NCBI RefSeq assembly: GCF_001006005.1
Contig: NZ_CP011254.1
Coordinates: forward strand, 5,146,001-5,210,000
DNA: 64,000 nt
Reading direction: 5' to 3'
Source: Serratia fonticola
GTDB taxonomy: Bacteria > Pseudomonadota > Gammaproteobacteria > Enterobacterales > Enterobacteriaceae
Part shown: positions 10,944 to 20,110 of the stretch, piece by piece
Layout of the letters: each line of letters opens with the position of its first letter
How positions within the stretch are numbered: position 1 is the first letter of the stretch
The notes under the pieces: model-generated
The model's input: the letters and a program-made list of their open reading frames with translations, nothing else
Databases searched by the model: none
Told to the model about the DNA's origin: nothing
Position numbers and translations under genes: made by a program

Positions 10944-11627
10944 TTAGAAGGTATATCCCAACCCGACACGGAATCGGGTTTGTCTTTCATTGCTGTCGCT
11001 TCTGACTGACACATTTCCTACTTCTACGAAGGGTGTCCAGGCGTCAATGTTATAAGCCGTTCGAAAGTTATATTCATAGTTGCTCTTACTGTTATTATAC
11101 AAATTATACTTATCGGCAATTTTATAAATCCCTTCGATGACGAACTCGAAATTATTGGTCTTGTGCCCAACCCAGGCATCCAATCGATTAATCGTGTCAT
11201 CTTCGCGACTGTCGGACGACCGACGTATGTATTCGAAACGGTAACGCCCGGCAACCCACCATGCTTCGTTGATCGCATAGGTCGTTCGTAAGTAAGGCTT
11301 GTATACCGAGTAGCCATTACCCGTTTCAAGTACCAACCCGGGTTGGATCGCTAAAGGCCCGCTATTGAATTGATAGCTGGCCGTATACTCATTCCCTTGG
11401 GCTTCCATATCATGAAAAGCCTTATTGGTATCATTCCCTCCCGATTTTGATATAGCCTCAATGGCAAAACCAAAGCCGTTACCAAAACGATGGGAAATAT
11501 AGGCGCGATCGTAGTTGGCCTTGCTGTCATCAAGATACTCATGGCGCACATCTACATACACCGCATGCGTTGTCAGCGGTGTTAATAATGATAACGTGGT
11601 GAGTAATAATAAAAAATTTCCTTTCAT
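10944..11627 (-). CDS. KdgM-family oligogalacturonate/oligosaccharide outer-membrane porin
   Basis: 227 residues with an N-terminal signal peptide (cleavage likely after THA). The mature part starts VYVDVRHEYLDD and ends in a C-terminal phenylalanine (VGLGYTF), typical of a 12-strand KdgM/NanC porin. KdgM-type channels let acidic oligosaccharides cross the outer membrane. It is downstream of the GH105 hydrolase and GPH transporter, so the likely substrates are rhamnogalacturonan fragments. A 126-bp gap with a hairpin (11726-11747) separates it from the hydrolase gene, so it may have its own promoter. Confidence 0.9.
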   Translation of the reverse strand: MKGNFLLLLTTLSLLTPLTTHAVYVDVRHEYLDDSKANYDRAYISHRFGNGFGFAIEAISKSGGNDTNKAFHDMEAQGNEYTASYQFNSGPLAIQPGLVLETGNGYSVYKPYLRTTYAINEAWWVAGRYRFEYIRRSSDSREDDTINRLDAWVGHKTNNFEFVIEGIYKIADKYNLYNNSKSNYEYNFRTAYNIDAWTPFVEVGNVSVRSDSNERQTRFRVGLGYTF

Positions 11628-11725
11628 AATAATTTCCTTATGACCCGTTTATTTTGTGTGATCGTTTTTTATTAAAATACAGCCATGCAGTAATGCTTAT
11701 TCGCAATTCAGGAAATATATCTCTT

Positions 11726-11747
11726 ACGGGCCGCGGCAGCGGCCCGT
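11726..11747. other. Hairpin between the GH105 gene and the KdgM porin gene
   Basis: A 9-bp GC-rich stem (ACGGGCCGC / GCGGCCCGT) with a 4-base loop lies 6 bp after the hydrolase stop. There is no following T-run, so it probably reduces readthrough or protects the upstream message rather than acting as a strong terminator. Confidence 0.5.
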
Positions 11748-11752
11748 TGCTG

Positions 11753-12892
11753 TTACAGGTAAACGTTCAGGTATTCAACCAGGCACAGAATGGCCATCGC
11801 CTGACCATAAGGCATCGAAGTCAGCGGGACCTGGCGATAGTAGTCCAGGTTTTTGCCCATCGCGGTACCGAACGAGACTTGCATCAGTTCGCCATCGGTG
11901 TTGATTTGTTTCACCACCCCTTGCAGCGCTTTTTCGGCAACCTGCAGATACTTGCCGTCGATATAGCGTTTGCGTACCGATTTCAGGATGCCGAACGCAA
12001 AACCGGCGGTTGCGGATGATTCCAGATAAGAATCCGGATCATCCAGCAGCGTATGCCACAGGCCACTTTCGTGCTGGCACGCTGCCAGTGCCGCCACCTG
12101 GCATTCCAAAACCTGTACCAGAAAACGGCGGGTAGCATCGTATTGCGGCAGATCCAAGAGTTCGAGGAATTCCGGGATCACGATGGTTAGCCAACTGTTA
12201 CCGCGCGCCCAGCGGGCTTTGGCAAAGTTGTGCTTGCCTTCGAAGGTCCAGCCGTGGAACCACAGACCGCTTTCGCGCTCCATCAGGTGCTGGATGTGGA
12301 CCAGAAACTGATATTTGGCCTCTTCCACGTACTGCGGGCGGTTCAGCAGCTTGCCAATTTTGGCCAGCGGCAACACGCTCATCATCAGGGTATCGTCCCA
12401 CAGTTGCTGATGGTTTTCCTCCGCCAGCGTGACATGCTGCATACCTCCGCGCTCGGTGCGTGGCATTTCATACATCAGCCATTCCGCCCATCGCTCCAGA
12501 TACGGTAGCCAGCGTGAATCACCCGTTTCCTCATAGCGGTAGGCCAGGGTCAGAAACGGACAAGCGGTATTCACGTTCTTGGTTGGCGTGCCTTCGGCAA
12601 AGCGCGCGGTGAACCAATCGTCAACGATGGCGCACATCTTGCTGTCACCGGTCTGGCGATAATACTGGTTGATGCCGTACAGACCAATGCCGTGCGTCCA
12701 TTCCCAGCCGGCCCAGCCTTTGGTATCGATGACGCGGCCATCGTCAAGACGCAGCAGGAATTCACCGGTTTCATCGGTGATGTTGACCAGGTTTTCCACC
12801 AGGCTATCAATCAACTGCTGCAGTTCCTGGCGGCTGATAAAGCGTTCCGGTTGGCGCAGTAACGGGCTGTGTTTTACGGGATATACCAACAT
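11753..12892 (-). CDS. Unsaturated rhamnogalacturonyl hydrolase, GH88/105 family (RhiN-like)
   Basis: 379 residues of the (alpha/alpha)6 GH105 family related to YteR and Dickeya RhiN. Recognisable blocks are GWAGWEWTHGIGLYGI, QLWDDTLMMSVLPLAKIG (with the catalytic aspartate) and KARWARGNSWLTI. There is no signal peptide, so it acts in the cytoplasm on unsaturated disaccharides released by rhamnogalacturonan lyases, giving 5-keto-4-deoxyuronate. It follows the transporter gene by 26 bp in the order known for the rhiTN operon. The exact substrate is inferred from that pairing. Confidence 0.88.
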   Translation of the reverse strand: MLVYPVKHSPLLRQPERFISRQELQQLIDSLVENLVNITDETGEFLLRLDDGRVIDTKGWAGWEWTHGIGLYGINQYYRQTGDSKMCAIVDDWFTARFAEGTPTKNVNTACPFLTLAYRYEETGDSRWLPYLERWAEWLMYEMPRTERGGMQHVTLAEENHQQLWDDTLMMSVLPLAKIGKLLNRPQYVEEAKYQFLVHIQHLMERESGLWFHGWTFEGKHNFAKARWARGNSWLTIVIPEFLELLDLPQYDATRRFLVQVLECQVAALAACQHESGLWHTLLDDPDSYLESSATAGFAFGILKSVRKRYIDGKYLQVAEKALQGVVKQINTDGELMQVSFGTAMGKNLDYYRQVPLTSMPYGQAMAILCLVEYLNVYL

Positions 12893-12917
12893 AGTGATGT
12901 CCTTTTATGCCTTTAGT

Positions 12918-14501
12918 TCAAGGTGTCGCGCTGCCTGCCGCTTTCTGGCCTTGAGTGGCCTTGGGCAATGGCGGAGCAGCAGGTTTATTGCGGTTGAGGT
13001 AGCCGATATTGTTGTTACCCCACAGAGATTCATAAGGCATACCTGCCAGCATTTCGACGGTAGCGCGCGCTTCTGGCGTGATGTTCTCCGGCACCACTCG
13101 GCCCGCGATGCGCATCTTCTCTGTTTCCTGGCGCAGTACGCCGTGTGTGGTCAAGTTGAGTTTGAAGCGCAGCGAGACGGTGAAGCCGATCGCCAGCACG
13201 ACCAAAGTACCGACGCTCAGGATCATCAGAATGGCGTGACTCACCTCGGGTAATTGATGATTTTGGCCAGAAACAAAGCCTGACAGCTGCAGAATGATGC
13301 CAACCAGCATCACCGCACCGGCCTGAGAGGCCTTACGTGTCAAAGTCATGATGCCAGCAAAGATGCCTTCACGGCGTTGCCCGGTGATCACTTCGTCCAC
13401 ATCGGCAATATAGGTGTAGATATTCCATGGTACGTAGTTGATACCACCCCTACCCAAACCGGCGAGGGCGGATACCAGCAGCAGCAATGAGAAAACGTCA
13501 CTGAGGTTGGCGTAATACAGTACGGCGTAGGAGATAGCCCCCATACCGAACAGTACGACCACCATACGGTAGGAGGGTGCTGGCCCGAACCGAATACACA
13601 GCGGGATCATCGCGATCACTGCGACAAATTGCATGATGGCCATGGTGCCCATCAGGTTGGAGGCCGTGGCAGCACTCTGCATCAGTACAAACACCACGTA
13701 ATAAGTGAACACCGCATTAAAGACGTCCTGGGCGATATAGCCCCCGAGGTACATCCCCAGGTGTTGGCGGAAAATACGGATGCGCAACGTAGAAGACAGC
13801 TCGACGTTCAAGCGCTTCAAGCTCTGGAACAGCGTGAGCTTTTGTTTTTCAGCTTCTAGCGCGGCAGCCGATTTTTGTTCTGCTGGTCGTTCCCAAGTGA
13901 AGAAATAGACCAGTGTCAACACGCAGGCACAGATGATCGAGAACACCAGGCTGGAATAGAAGAATGAAACGGCACTGTCTTTACCCAGGTAGCTGAGCAG
14001 AATGCCTGGCAGGAATGCCGCCAGAATGGCAGACAGCTGCGCTAGCCCAATGCGGGCACCGGAGAATTTGGTTTTTTGTTTGAAGTCATCCGTCATCTCC
14101 GGCACCAGCGTTTCATACGGTACCAGGATCATGGTGTAGACCACGTCAAAGAACAGATAGGTCAGCAAATAGTACCAATAGTCCATATGGCCAACCCACA
14201 TCAGGCTGTAGCTAAAGACCAATGGAATACCGAGCAGGATAAAGAACTTGCGGCGGCCAAAGCGTTTGCCCAGCCAGGTGGAACCAAAATTGTCGGTCAG
14301 ATAGCCCATTAACGGGCTGACAACCGCATCCAGTACCCTTGCCATCGCAAAGATAAAGGTGGCCTCGATCGGGCTAAGCCCGCAGAACGTTGTATAAAAA
14401 TAGAGTAACCAGGCGGCGGTGAGTGCCGTGGTTCCCGCACCGAGAAAATCCCCAGAGCCGTAAGCAAGATAGTTAAACAGACCGATTTTACGTGTCTTCA
14501 T
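12918..14501 (-). CDS. GPH/MFS oligosaccharide transporter (RhiT-like)
   Basis: 527 residues from the chosen ATG at 14501, which has ACGGAG 9 bases upstream; a GTG frame from 14522 is less likely. It has about 12 membrane segments, the GPH-family cytoplasmic-loop motif (NFGSTWLGKRFGRRKFF) and a long cytoplasmic C-terminus. It is paired with the GH105 hydrolase, as RhiT is with RhiN in pectinolytic enterobacteria, and probably takes up rhamnogalacturonides by cation symport. A KdgR-like palindrome lies 160 bp upstream. Confidence 0.85.
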   Translation of the reverse strand: MKTRKIGLFNYLAYGSGDFLGAGTTALTAAWLLYFYTTFCGLSPIEATFIFAMARVLDAVVSPLMGYLTDNFGSTWLGKRFGRRKFFILLGIPLVFSYSLMWVGHMDYWYYLLTYLFFDVVYTMILVPYETLVPEMTDDFKQKTKFSGARIGLAQLSAILAAFLPGILLSYLGKDSAVSFFYSSLVFSIICACVLTLVYFFTWERPAEQKSAAALEAEKQKLTLFQSLKRLNVELSSTLRIRIFRQHLGMYLGGYIAQDVFNAVFTYYVVFVLMQSAATASNLMGTMAIMQFVAVIAMIPLCIRFGPAPSYRMVVVLFGMGAISYAVLYYANLSDVFSLLLLVSALAGLGRGGINYVPWNIYTYIADVDEVITGQRREGIFAGIMTLTRKASQAGAVMLVGIILQLSGFVSGQNHQLPEVSHAILMILSVGTLVVLAIGFTVSLRFKLNLTTHGVLRQETEKMRIAGRVVPENITPEARATVEMLAGMPYESLWGNNNIGYLNRNKPAAPPLPKATQGQKAAGSATP

Positions 14502-14662
14502 TGTTGCCATCTCCGTAGCCACATCACGTGTTATCTTCCCGGCGATATGCAGGGAATTTTCGTAACATACGGTTATGGCTATGGGAAAACCTTTGTGTTT
14601 TTGCCAGTGATGGCGAGTCTATGGCAAACAAAAGAAGAAATAGCCGATCAATCTCTATTTTT

Positions 14663-14677
14663 TAAAACTATGTTTTA
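14663..14677. promoter_or_regulatory. Perfect palindrome upstream of the rhi-like operon, candidate KdgR-type operator
   Basis: TAAAAC-TAT-GTTTTA is a perfect 6+6 inverted repeat in AT-rich flanks. Its AAAC/GTTT half-sites match the core of the KdgR (IclR family) boxes found in front of pectin genes. It lies between the transporter gene and ttdR. The assignment is inferred from sequence and context. Confidence 0.45.
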
Positions 14678-14749
14678 TATTTATGATAACGACGTTCCTT
14701 TTTTACATTGCAGCCTGATGCCGCCAGTGATGTAGCGTATTGATGAGAC

Positions 14750-15658
14750 CTAATTGCCCATATTGCGGCAGTACTGACTCAAAAACTCAACGCATACCTT
14801 CAGCTTGGTCGATGAGTAAAGCGGCATCTGGTAAACCGCCCAGATGTTGGCGCTCTGCGCGTAGTCGGGCAAAACCCGCACCAGCACGCCATCGCGCAGA
14901 AACGGCGAGACATCCCATTCGGAACGCAGCATGATCCCTTTGCCATTCAGCGCCCAATGCAAGACGATCTCCCCGCTGTTAGACGACAGATGCCCGGATA
15001 TTTTTACCGACTTTTTACCCTGCTGGTTTTCCAACTCCCATACGCCGATAGTTTGATCACGTTCCTTGGTCACCAGGCAATCATGATGCTGCAAATCTGC
15101 CAGCGTCTCGGGCATCCCCCGCTGTTTTAGGTACTCGGGAGACGCACAAAGGATGCGCTGGTTCTTGGCCAACAGCTTGGCAATGTAATTATCCGGAATG
15201 TCATCGTTGATCCTGATATCCAGATCGACATTATCCCGGTTGAGGTCAATTTGCCGATCAAACAGCTCAAAGTTGATCTGCAATTGCGGATAGATCTCCA
15301 TGATCTCCATGATGGCTGGCGCAATATAAGCCCGGCCAAAACCAAAGCTGGAGCCAATGCGGATCATCCCCACCGGTTGCTCCTTGATATGCGTCACCTC
15401 ATCCACCATCTTTTGCAGGCGATCCATAATCTCCAGCGAGTAGGCGTAAGCCGTCTGCCCGCTTTCCGTGAGCGCCATGCCACGAGAGGACCGATTCAGT
15501 AACTTCACGCCCAGTAATGCCTCCATCTGTTGGATACGTTTAGTGACAAATGCCGGTGTCTGCCCCAATATTTCGGCGGCAGCACTGAAACTGCCGGTAT
15601 TAACCACCGCAATTAGCACCTGTAAATCTTTAGGTTGAGGATAATGAATTAATGACAT
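14750..15658 (-). CDS. ttdR: LysR-type activator of tartrate genes TtdR
   Basis: 302 residues with the N-terminal LysR helix-turn-helix ([22 protein letters not shown]). The long blocks [23 protein letters not shown] and [21 protein letters not shown] match E. coli TtdR (YgiP). TtdR activates ttdABT when tartrate is present under anaerobic conditions. The gene is divergent from ttdA across a 299-bp control region. Confidence 0.93.
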   Translation of the reverse strand: MSLIHYPQPKDLQVLIAVVNTGSFSAAAEILGQTPAFVTKRIQQMEALLGVKLLNRSSRGMALTESGQTAYAYSLEIMDRLQKMVDEVTHIKEQPVGMIRIGSSFGFGRAYIAPAIMEIMEIYPQLQINFELFDRQIDLNRDNVDLDIRINDDIPDNYIAKLLAKNQRILCASPEYLKQRGMPETLADLQHHDCLVTKERDQTIGVWELENQQGKKSVKISGHLSSNSGEIVLHWALNGKGIMLRSEWDVSPFLRDGVLVRVLPDYAQSANIWAVYQMPLYSSTKLKVCVEFLSQYCRNMGN

Positions 15659-15957
15659 ATTTTTCTAGCCTCACTGAAATGCTCACTAAATAGTTATCAA
15701 TGAATGACGCTATCGTTCTTTAAGTGTTTTATTTTGCTGCACGGGTGTTAAATGTATTTCCTGCTGCATTGCAAATTAAATTCCATCCACATGAATTTAA
15801 ACAAATAATTATGATTAACATTCTGTGAATTAACGGTTCACGAACCGGTTGCGGATCGTGCCTCTCCGCTATGGTAGCGTTTATTCAGGCCAAGAAAACA
15901 GTTTTTATAACTATTAACAGTGAGCATGTTCATTTCAGCCTGACGGGAGTCACACTT
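15659..15957. promoter_or_regulatory. ttdR-ttdA divergent control region
   Basis: This 299-bp AT-rich stretch holds no credible gene; a frame extending ttdA upstream to 15871 lacks a ribosome site. An imperfect dyad around 15833-15852 (GGTTCACGAACC core) could be a regulator site. No clear sigma-70 boxes were chosen. Confidence 0.5.
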
Positions 15958-16866
15958 ATGAACGTAATTGAAAAAAACGCTAAGGTTGAGCAACTAACCC
16001 GCATTGTCGCGAATTTCACAGCCATGATCTCAACGCGCATGCCGGATGATGTCGTCGATAAATTAAAACAGCTACGAGAGTTAGAAACCGAAGGCATGGG
16101 CAAGATTATCTACCATACGATGTTTGACAATATGGAGAAAGCCATCGCCCTCAACCGCCCCGCCTGCCAGGATACCGGCGAAATCATGTTTTTTGTCAAA
16201 GTGGGCACGTGTTTTCCCCTGCTGGCCGAACTCCAGGCCGCACTGAAACAGGCGGTAGAGGATGCCACCGTGGCAGCACCACTGCGCCATAACGCGGTAG
16301 AGATCTTTGATGAGGTCAACACCGGTAAAAATACCGGCTCTGGCGTGCCGTGGGTAACCTGGGATCTGGTGCCCAACAGGAGCGATGCAGAAATTGAAGT
16401 GTATATGGCCGGCGGTGGCTGTACTTTGCCCGGCCGCGCCAAAGTGCTGATGCCTTCCGAAGGTTATGAAGGCGTAGTGAAGTTCGTATTTGAAAACATT
16501 TCCACTCTGGCGGTCAACGCCTGCCCGCCGGTGCTGGTTGGCGTTGGTATTGCAACCTCGGTTGAAACGGCAGCCGTGCTCTCTCGCAAAGCCATCTTGC
16601 GCCCTATCGGCACCCGCCATCCCAATCCAATCGCCGCCGATCTGGAGCTACGCCTGGAAGCTGGCCTCAACCAACTGGGTATTGGCCCGCAAGGGTTGAT
16701 GGGGAACAGTTCCGTAATGGGGGTACATATCGAATCCGCGGCTCGTCACCCTTCTACCATTGGCGTCGCCGTCTCGACCGGTTGCTGGGCACACCGCCGT
16801 GGCACATTGCTGGTTCACCAAGATCTGTCGTTTGAAAGTATTTCCCACACTCGGGAGGCATTATGA
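15958..16866 (+). CDS. ttdA: L(+)-tartrate dehydratase subunit alpha TtdA
   Basis: 302 residues of the class I fumarase alpha fold, nearly collinear with E. coli Ttd[38 protein letters not shown] (iron-sulphur cysteine) and [20 protein letters not shown]. It is the [4Fe-4S] subunit that dehydrates L-tartrate to oxaloacetate. The ATG at 15958 follows GGGAGTCAC. The stop overlaps ttdB in an ATGA junction. Confidence 0.97.
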   Translation: MNVIEKNAKVEQLTRIVANFTAMISTRMPDDVVDKLKQLRELETEGMGKIIYHTMFDNMEKAIALNRPACQDTGEIMFFVKVGTCFPLLAELQAALKQAVEDATVAAPLRHNAVEIFDEVNTGKNTGSGVPWVTWDLVPNRSDAEIEVYMAGGGCTLPGRAKVLMPSEGYEGVVKFVFENISTLAVNACPPVLVGVGIATSVETAAVLSRKAILRPIGTRHPNPIAADLELRLEAGLNQLGIGPQGLMGNSSVMGVHIESAARHPSTIGVAVSTGCWAHRRGTLLVHQDLSFESISHTREAL

Positions 16867-17468
16867 AAAAGATCCTTACCACCCCAATTAAAGCGGAAGA
16901 CTTGGCCGATATCCGCGTGGGCGACGTTATCTATCTCAATGGGACACTGGTTACCTGCCGTGACGTTTGCCACCGGCGGCTGATCGAACTCAAACGTGAG
17001 ATCCCTTACGACCTGCGCGGCAAGGCGATTTTCCATGCGGGGCCAATCGTACGCAAGAACGGTGAGAAATGGGAGATGGTGTCAATTGGTCCAACTACCA
17101 GCATGAGAATGGAAAGCTTCGAAAAAGAATTCATTGAACAGACTGGCGTACGGCTGATCGTCGGCAAAGGCGGTATGGGGCCAAATACCGTGGCTGGCTG
17201 TAAGGAATTCAAGGCGCTGCACGTGATATTCCCCGCGGGCTGTGCCGTAGTGGCGGCAACGCAGGTGGAGGAAATTGAAGAGGTGCACTGGACCGAATTG
17301 GGCATGCCGGAGTCGTTATGGGTGTGCCGGGTTAAAGAGTTCGGCCCATTGATTGTCTCTATCGATACTCACGGCAATAACCTGATCGATGAAAACAAGA
17401 AGGTGTTTGCCCAGCGCTGCGAACCGATCGTGGAAGAGATCTGTCAGCACGTCCATTACATCAAGTGA
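16863..17468 (+). CDS. ttdB: L(+)-tartrate dehydratase subunit beta TtdB
   Basis: 201 residues of the fumarase beta (swivelling) domain: [20 protein letters not shown] and HAGPIVRKN near the active site, and [20 protein letters not shown]. It pairs with TtdA. Translation is coupled through a 4-bp overlap with ttdA, and ttdT follows after 56 bp. Confidence 0.97.
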   Translation: MKKILTTPIKAEDLADIRVGDVIYLNGTLVTCRDVCHRRLIELKREIPYDLRGKAIFHAGPIVRKNGEKWEMVSIGPTTSMRMESFEKEFIEQTGVRLIVGKGGMGPNTVAGCKEFKALHVIFPAGCAVVAATQVEEIEEVHWTELGMPESLWVCRVKEFGPLIVSIDTHGNNLIDENKKVFAQRCEPIVEEICQHVHYIK

Positions 17469-17524
17469 ACCGCCAGGAGGGGTAAGCGCCCCTCTTACCC
17501 AATAATTAGAAAGAGGTTCCTGCT

Positions 17525-18988
17525 ATGGCAAAGTTTAATTTGTCATGGAGATGGTTTGCCCCAGTTATTGTGGCGCTAACCCTCGCCTTGTGCCCGGCTC
17601 CTGCGGGGTTGCAACCCCATGCCTGGCTCTATTTCTCTGTATTCCTTGGTGTTATCGTCGGCTTAATTCTGGAACCGGCCCCCGGTGCGGTGGTCGCCAT
17701 GACCGGCCTGGCCATTATTGCCATTTTCTCGCCCTGGTTGCTATATAGCCCGGAACAGCTTGCCACTCCCGGCTTTAAATATACCTCCAGTTCGCTGTCG
17801 TGGATGGTCTCCGGCTTTTCCAACTCGGTGATCTGGCTGATTTTTGCCGCTTTTATGTTTGGGACCGGCTATGAAAAAACCGGCCTAGGGAGGCGTATTG
17901 CGCTAATCCTGGTAAAAAAAATGGGGCATAAGACCCTGCTGCTCGGTTATGCGATTATGTTTTCCGAACTGTTATTGGCCCCGGTAACACCTTCTAACTC
18001 GGCACGCGGCGCGGGGATTATCTATCCCATCGTGCGCAACTTACCACCGCTGTATAATTCCCAGCCCAATACGCCGAGCGCACGCAGCATTGGCTCATAT
18101 ATTATGTGGATGGGTATCAGCGCCAACTGTGTGACCAGTGCCATTTTCCTCACCGCCATGGCCCCCAACCTGCTGTTGGTTGGATTACTAAAAACGTCGT
18201 CCCATTTGTCGCTATCCTGGGGCGATTGGTTTCTTGGCATGCTGCCACTCAGTCTGCTGTTGATCGCTCTGGTTCCCTGGTTAAGCTATGTCCTTTATCC
18301 GCCAACCATCAAGGCCGGTGAGCAGGTCCCCAAGTGGGCCTCTGCCGAACTTGCCGCAATGGGGCCACTCAGCCTGCGTGAGACGAAAATGCTGGGGCTG
18401 ATGATCATTGCCCTGCTGCTGTGGATCTTTGCGGGGCAGTATATTGATGCGGCGCTGGTCGGTTATTCGGTGGTGGCTTTGATGTTGCTGGGCAAAATTA
18501 TCACCTGGGATGACATCATCAGTAATAAAGCGGCATGGAGCGTGTTTTTCTGGTTGGCTTCGCTAATTGCGTTGGCGACCGGCTTGAACAACGTCGGTTT
18601 TATTACCTGGTTCGGCAAGCTGATAGCCCAAGGTTTGCAGGGATTCTCGACCACGGTGGTGATGGTGCTGTTGGTCGTAGTGTTCTATCTGCTGCGCTAC
18701 TTCTTTGCCAGCGCAACAGCCTACACCTCGGCGTTAGCGCCAATGATGATTGCCGCCGCACTCATGCTGCCCGCTATCCCATTACCGACCTTCAGCCTGA
18801 TGATTGGTGCTGCCATTGGCCTGGGAAGCATTGTTACCCCTTATGCCACCGGCCCCAGCCCGATTTACTATGGTAGCGGTTATCTTCCCACCAACGACTA
18901 TTGGCGGCTTGGAGCCATCTTTGGTCTGATCTTCCTGGGGTTGTTAATAGTTACCGGATTGGTGTGGATGCCGATGGTGATGGGCTAG
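17525..18988 (+). CDS. ttdT: L-tartrate/succinate antiporter TtdT
   Basis: 487-residue DASS/CitT-family carrier with about 12-14 membrane segments. The signature VTPSNSARGAGIIYPIVRNL and a second SNAR-like region before IGLGSIVTPYATGPSPIYYGSGY are visible. It brings in L-tartrate in exchange for succinate, completing the ttdABT fermentation pathway. The start ATG follows AAGAGG by 8 bases. Confidence 0.95.
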   Translation: MAKFNLSWRWFAPVIVALTLALCPAPAGLQPHAWLYFSVFLGVIVGLILEPAPGAVVAMTGLAIIAIFSPWLLYSPEQLATPGFKYTSSSLSWMVSGFSNSVIWLIFAAFMFGTGYEKTGLGRRIALILVKKMGHKTLLLGYAIMFSELLLAPVTPSNSARGAGIIYPIVRNLPPLYNSQPNTPSARSIGSYIMWMGISANCVTSAIFLTAMAPNLLLVGLLKTSSHLSLSWGDWFLGMLPLSLLLIALVPWLSYVLYPPTIKAGEQVPKWASAELAAMGPLSLRETKMLGLMIIALLLWIFAGQYIDAALVGYSVVALMLLGKIITWDDIISNKAAWSVFFWLASLIALATGLNNVGFITWFGKLIAQGLQGFSTTVVMVLLVVVFYLLRYFFASATAYTSALAPMMIAAALMLPAIPLPTFSLMIGAAIGLGSIVTPYATGPSPIYYGSGYLPTNDYWRLGAIFGLIFLGLLIVTGLVWMPMVMG

Positions 18989-19066
18989 TAAAACCGGTTT
19001 TCCGGTCTTGATTTACGGCAAAGCGGCGACGGCTTAACCACCTGAGCTAAAACCGTAAAAATATTC

Positions 19067-19095
19067 TTGACCGGTTAACCGACTCTCCCTATAGT
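19067..19095 (+). promoter_or_regulatory. Sigma-70 promoter of the serine tRNA gene
   Basis: TTGACC and TATAGT are separated by exactly 17 bases, with an A-rich stretch upstream and a GC-rich discriminator (AGCGCCCC) after the -10. This is the usual design of a stable-RNA promoter under stringent control. Confidence 0.85.
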
Positions 19096-19129
19096 AGCGC
19101 CCCGTTGCACTGAGTAACGCGCAACGTAC

Positions 19130-19219
19130 GGTGAGGTGTCTGAGTGGCTGAAGGAGCACGCCTGGAAAGTGTGTATACGCGTAAGTGTATCGAGGGTTCG
19201 AACCCCTCTCTCACCGCCA
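19130..19219 (+). tRNA. tRNA-Ser (anticodon GGA)
   Basis: A 90-base class II tRNA with acceptor GGTGAGG pairing with TCTCACC (one G-U pair), D-arm, anticodon GGA at 19164-19166 in the loop CTGGAAA, a long variable arm, the T-loop GGTTCGAACCC, and an encoded CCA. The sequence is very close to E. coli serW/serX. Confidence 0.96.
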
Positions 19220-19397
19220 TATTAAATGAGAAAGCCTGAATTCACATTCAGGCTTTTTTATTGCATGTAACACAGTCAGAGAGGGGTGAGAAACCTCGAC
19301 AGGGTTCGACAAAATGGCTCGCATCGCAGAGACATTTTGGACGGCCGACGGGCCGCCCGCAGGGTGAGCTTGCGAATCAAGCCCGACCTCACCGCCA
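19220..19397 (+). ncRNA. rtT-like repeat unit 1 (178 bp, ends in a tRNA-Ser 3' fragment)
   Basis: The unit opens with a terminator hairpin, continues with the conserved block at 19277-19376 (GAGAGGGGTGAGAA, TGGCTCGC, GACATTTTGGACGGCCGA) and ends with CCTCACCGCCA, a copy of the tRNA 3' end. It has the same 178-bp length as the units after E. coli tyrT, which give rise to rtT RNA. This is the most diverged of the three copies. Confidence 0.75.
19231..19260 (+). terminator. Terminator after the serine tRNA
   Basis: AGCCTGAA / TTCAGGCT stem with a 6-base loop and a T-run. The same position in each 178-bp repeat carries a similar hairpin followed by TTTTTTTTT. Confidence 0.8.
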
Positions 19398-19575
19398 TAT
19401 TAAATGAGAAAGCCTGGACTCACGTTCAGACTTTTTTTTTGCATATACCCCGTACAGAGAGGGGTGAGAAGCCTCGACAGGGTTCGACAAAATGGCTCGC
19501 AGCGCAGAGACATTTTGGACGGCCGACCGGCCGCCCGTAGGGTGAGCTTGCGAATCAAGCCCTCTCTCACCGCCA
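19398..19575 (+). ncRNA. rtT-like repeat unit 2 (178 bp)
   Basis: Exactly 178 bp and nearly identical to unit 3, again ending in CCCTCTCTCACCGCCA as in the tRNA gene itself. The terminator hairpin of this unit has a C-A mismatch that unit 3 does not have. Confidence 0.75.
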
Positions 19576-19753
19576 TATTTTAAGAGAAAGTCTGGACTCA
19601 CGTTCAGACTTTTTTTTTGCATTTACCCCGTACAGAGAGGGGTGAGAAGCCTCGATAGGGTTCGACAAAATGGCTCGCAGCGCAGAGACATTTTGGACGG
19701 CCGACCGGCCGCCCGTAGGGTGAGCTTGCGAATCAAACCCTCTCTCACCGCCA
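19576..19753 (+). ncRNA. rtT-like repeat unit 3 (178 bp)
   Basis: Exactly 178 bp. The hairpin AAAGTCTG / CAGACTTT is perfectly paired and followed by a T-run. It ends in the tRNA-like CTCTCACCGCCA, after which the similarity stops. Confidence 0.75.
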
Positions 19754-19802
19754 TATTCCAATAAAGACTGAGCTATTGGCTGTCAGTTAAGACTACCAAT
19801 TC

Positions 19803-19964
19803 CCCCTCACCCCAACCCTCTCCCAAAGGGCGAGGGAGCTAGTACGGTGCCATGTTCAGGTACAGAGGCGATCTGTGACAAGTTTGATGTAGAGGACGAT
19901 TGCCGTAATTAAGTTGTAGCACATTCGGTCCCCTCTCCTTTTGGGAGAGGGCTAGGGTGAGGGG
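19803..19964. repeat. Palindromic intergenic repeat, copy 1 (162 bp, MITE-like)
   Basis: The two ends are inverted copies of each other: CCCCTCACCCCAACCCTCTCCC at the left and its near-complement at the right (GGGAGAGGGCTAGGGTGAGGGG). The interior contains TTCAGGTACAGA and CACATTCGGTCCCCTCTCC, both also present in the second copy at 57114. There is no gene inside. Size, terminal inversion and dispersed copies suggest a non-autonomous mobile element. Confidence 0.75.
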
Positions 19965-20051
19965 CGCGGCTTCAAGGTAGATGTCAGCGCCTCAACGATA
20001 AAATCGGACAATTTATCGTCACATTCTGTTTAAACAAAAGTTAGAAAGTAT

Positions 20052-20078
20052 TTGCTACAATACTGATAGCGCTATAAT
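20052..20078 (+). promoter_or_regulatory. Weak sigma-70 promoter for the 69-residue small gene
   Basis: TTGCTA and a consensus TATAAT are separated by 15 bases, shorter than ideal, about 35 bp upstream of the start codon. Confidence 0.45.
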
Positions 20079-20110
20079 TTAGTTACTTTACTCAGGATAC
20101 AGGTATCATC

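Noticed and set aside
19220..19753. Possible CRISPR array in the tandem repeats
   Set aside because: The units are contiguous 178-bp tandem copies with no unique spacers, and each ends in a tRNA fragment; this is an rtT-type array.
19389..19761. Minus-strand 64-77 residue frames over the rtT-like repeats
   Set aside because: They repeat because the DNA repeats and have no ribosome sites; the plus-strand RNA features explain the sequence better.
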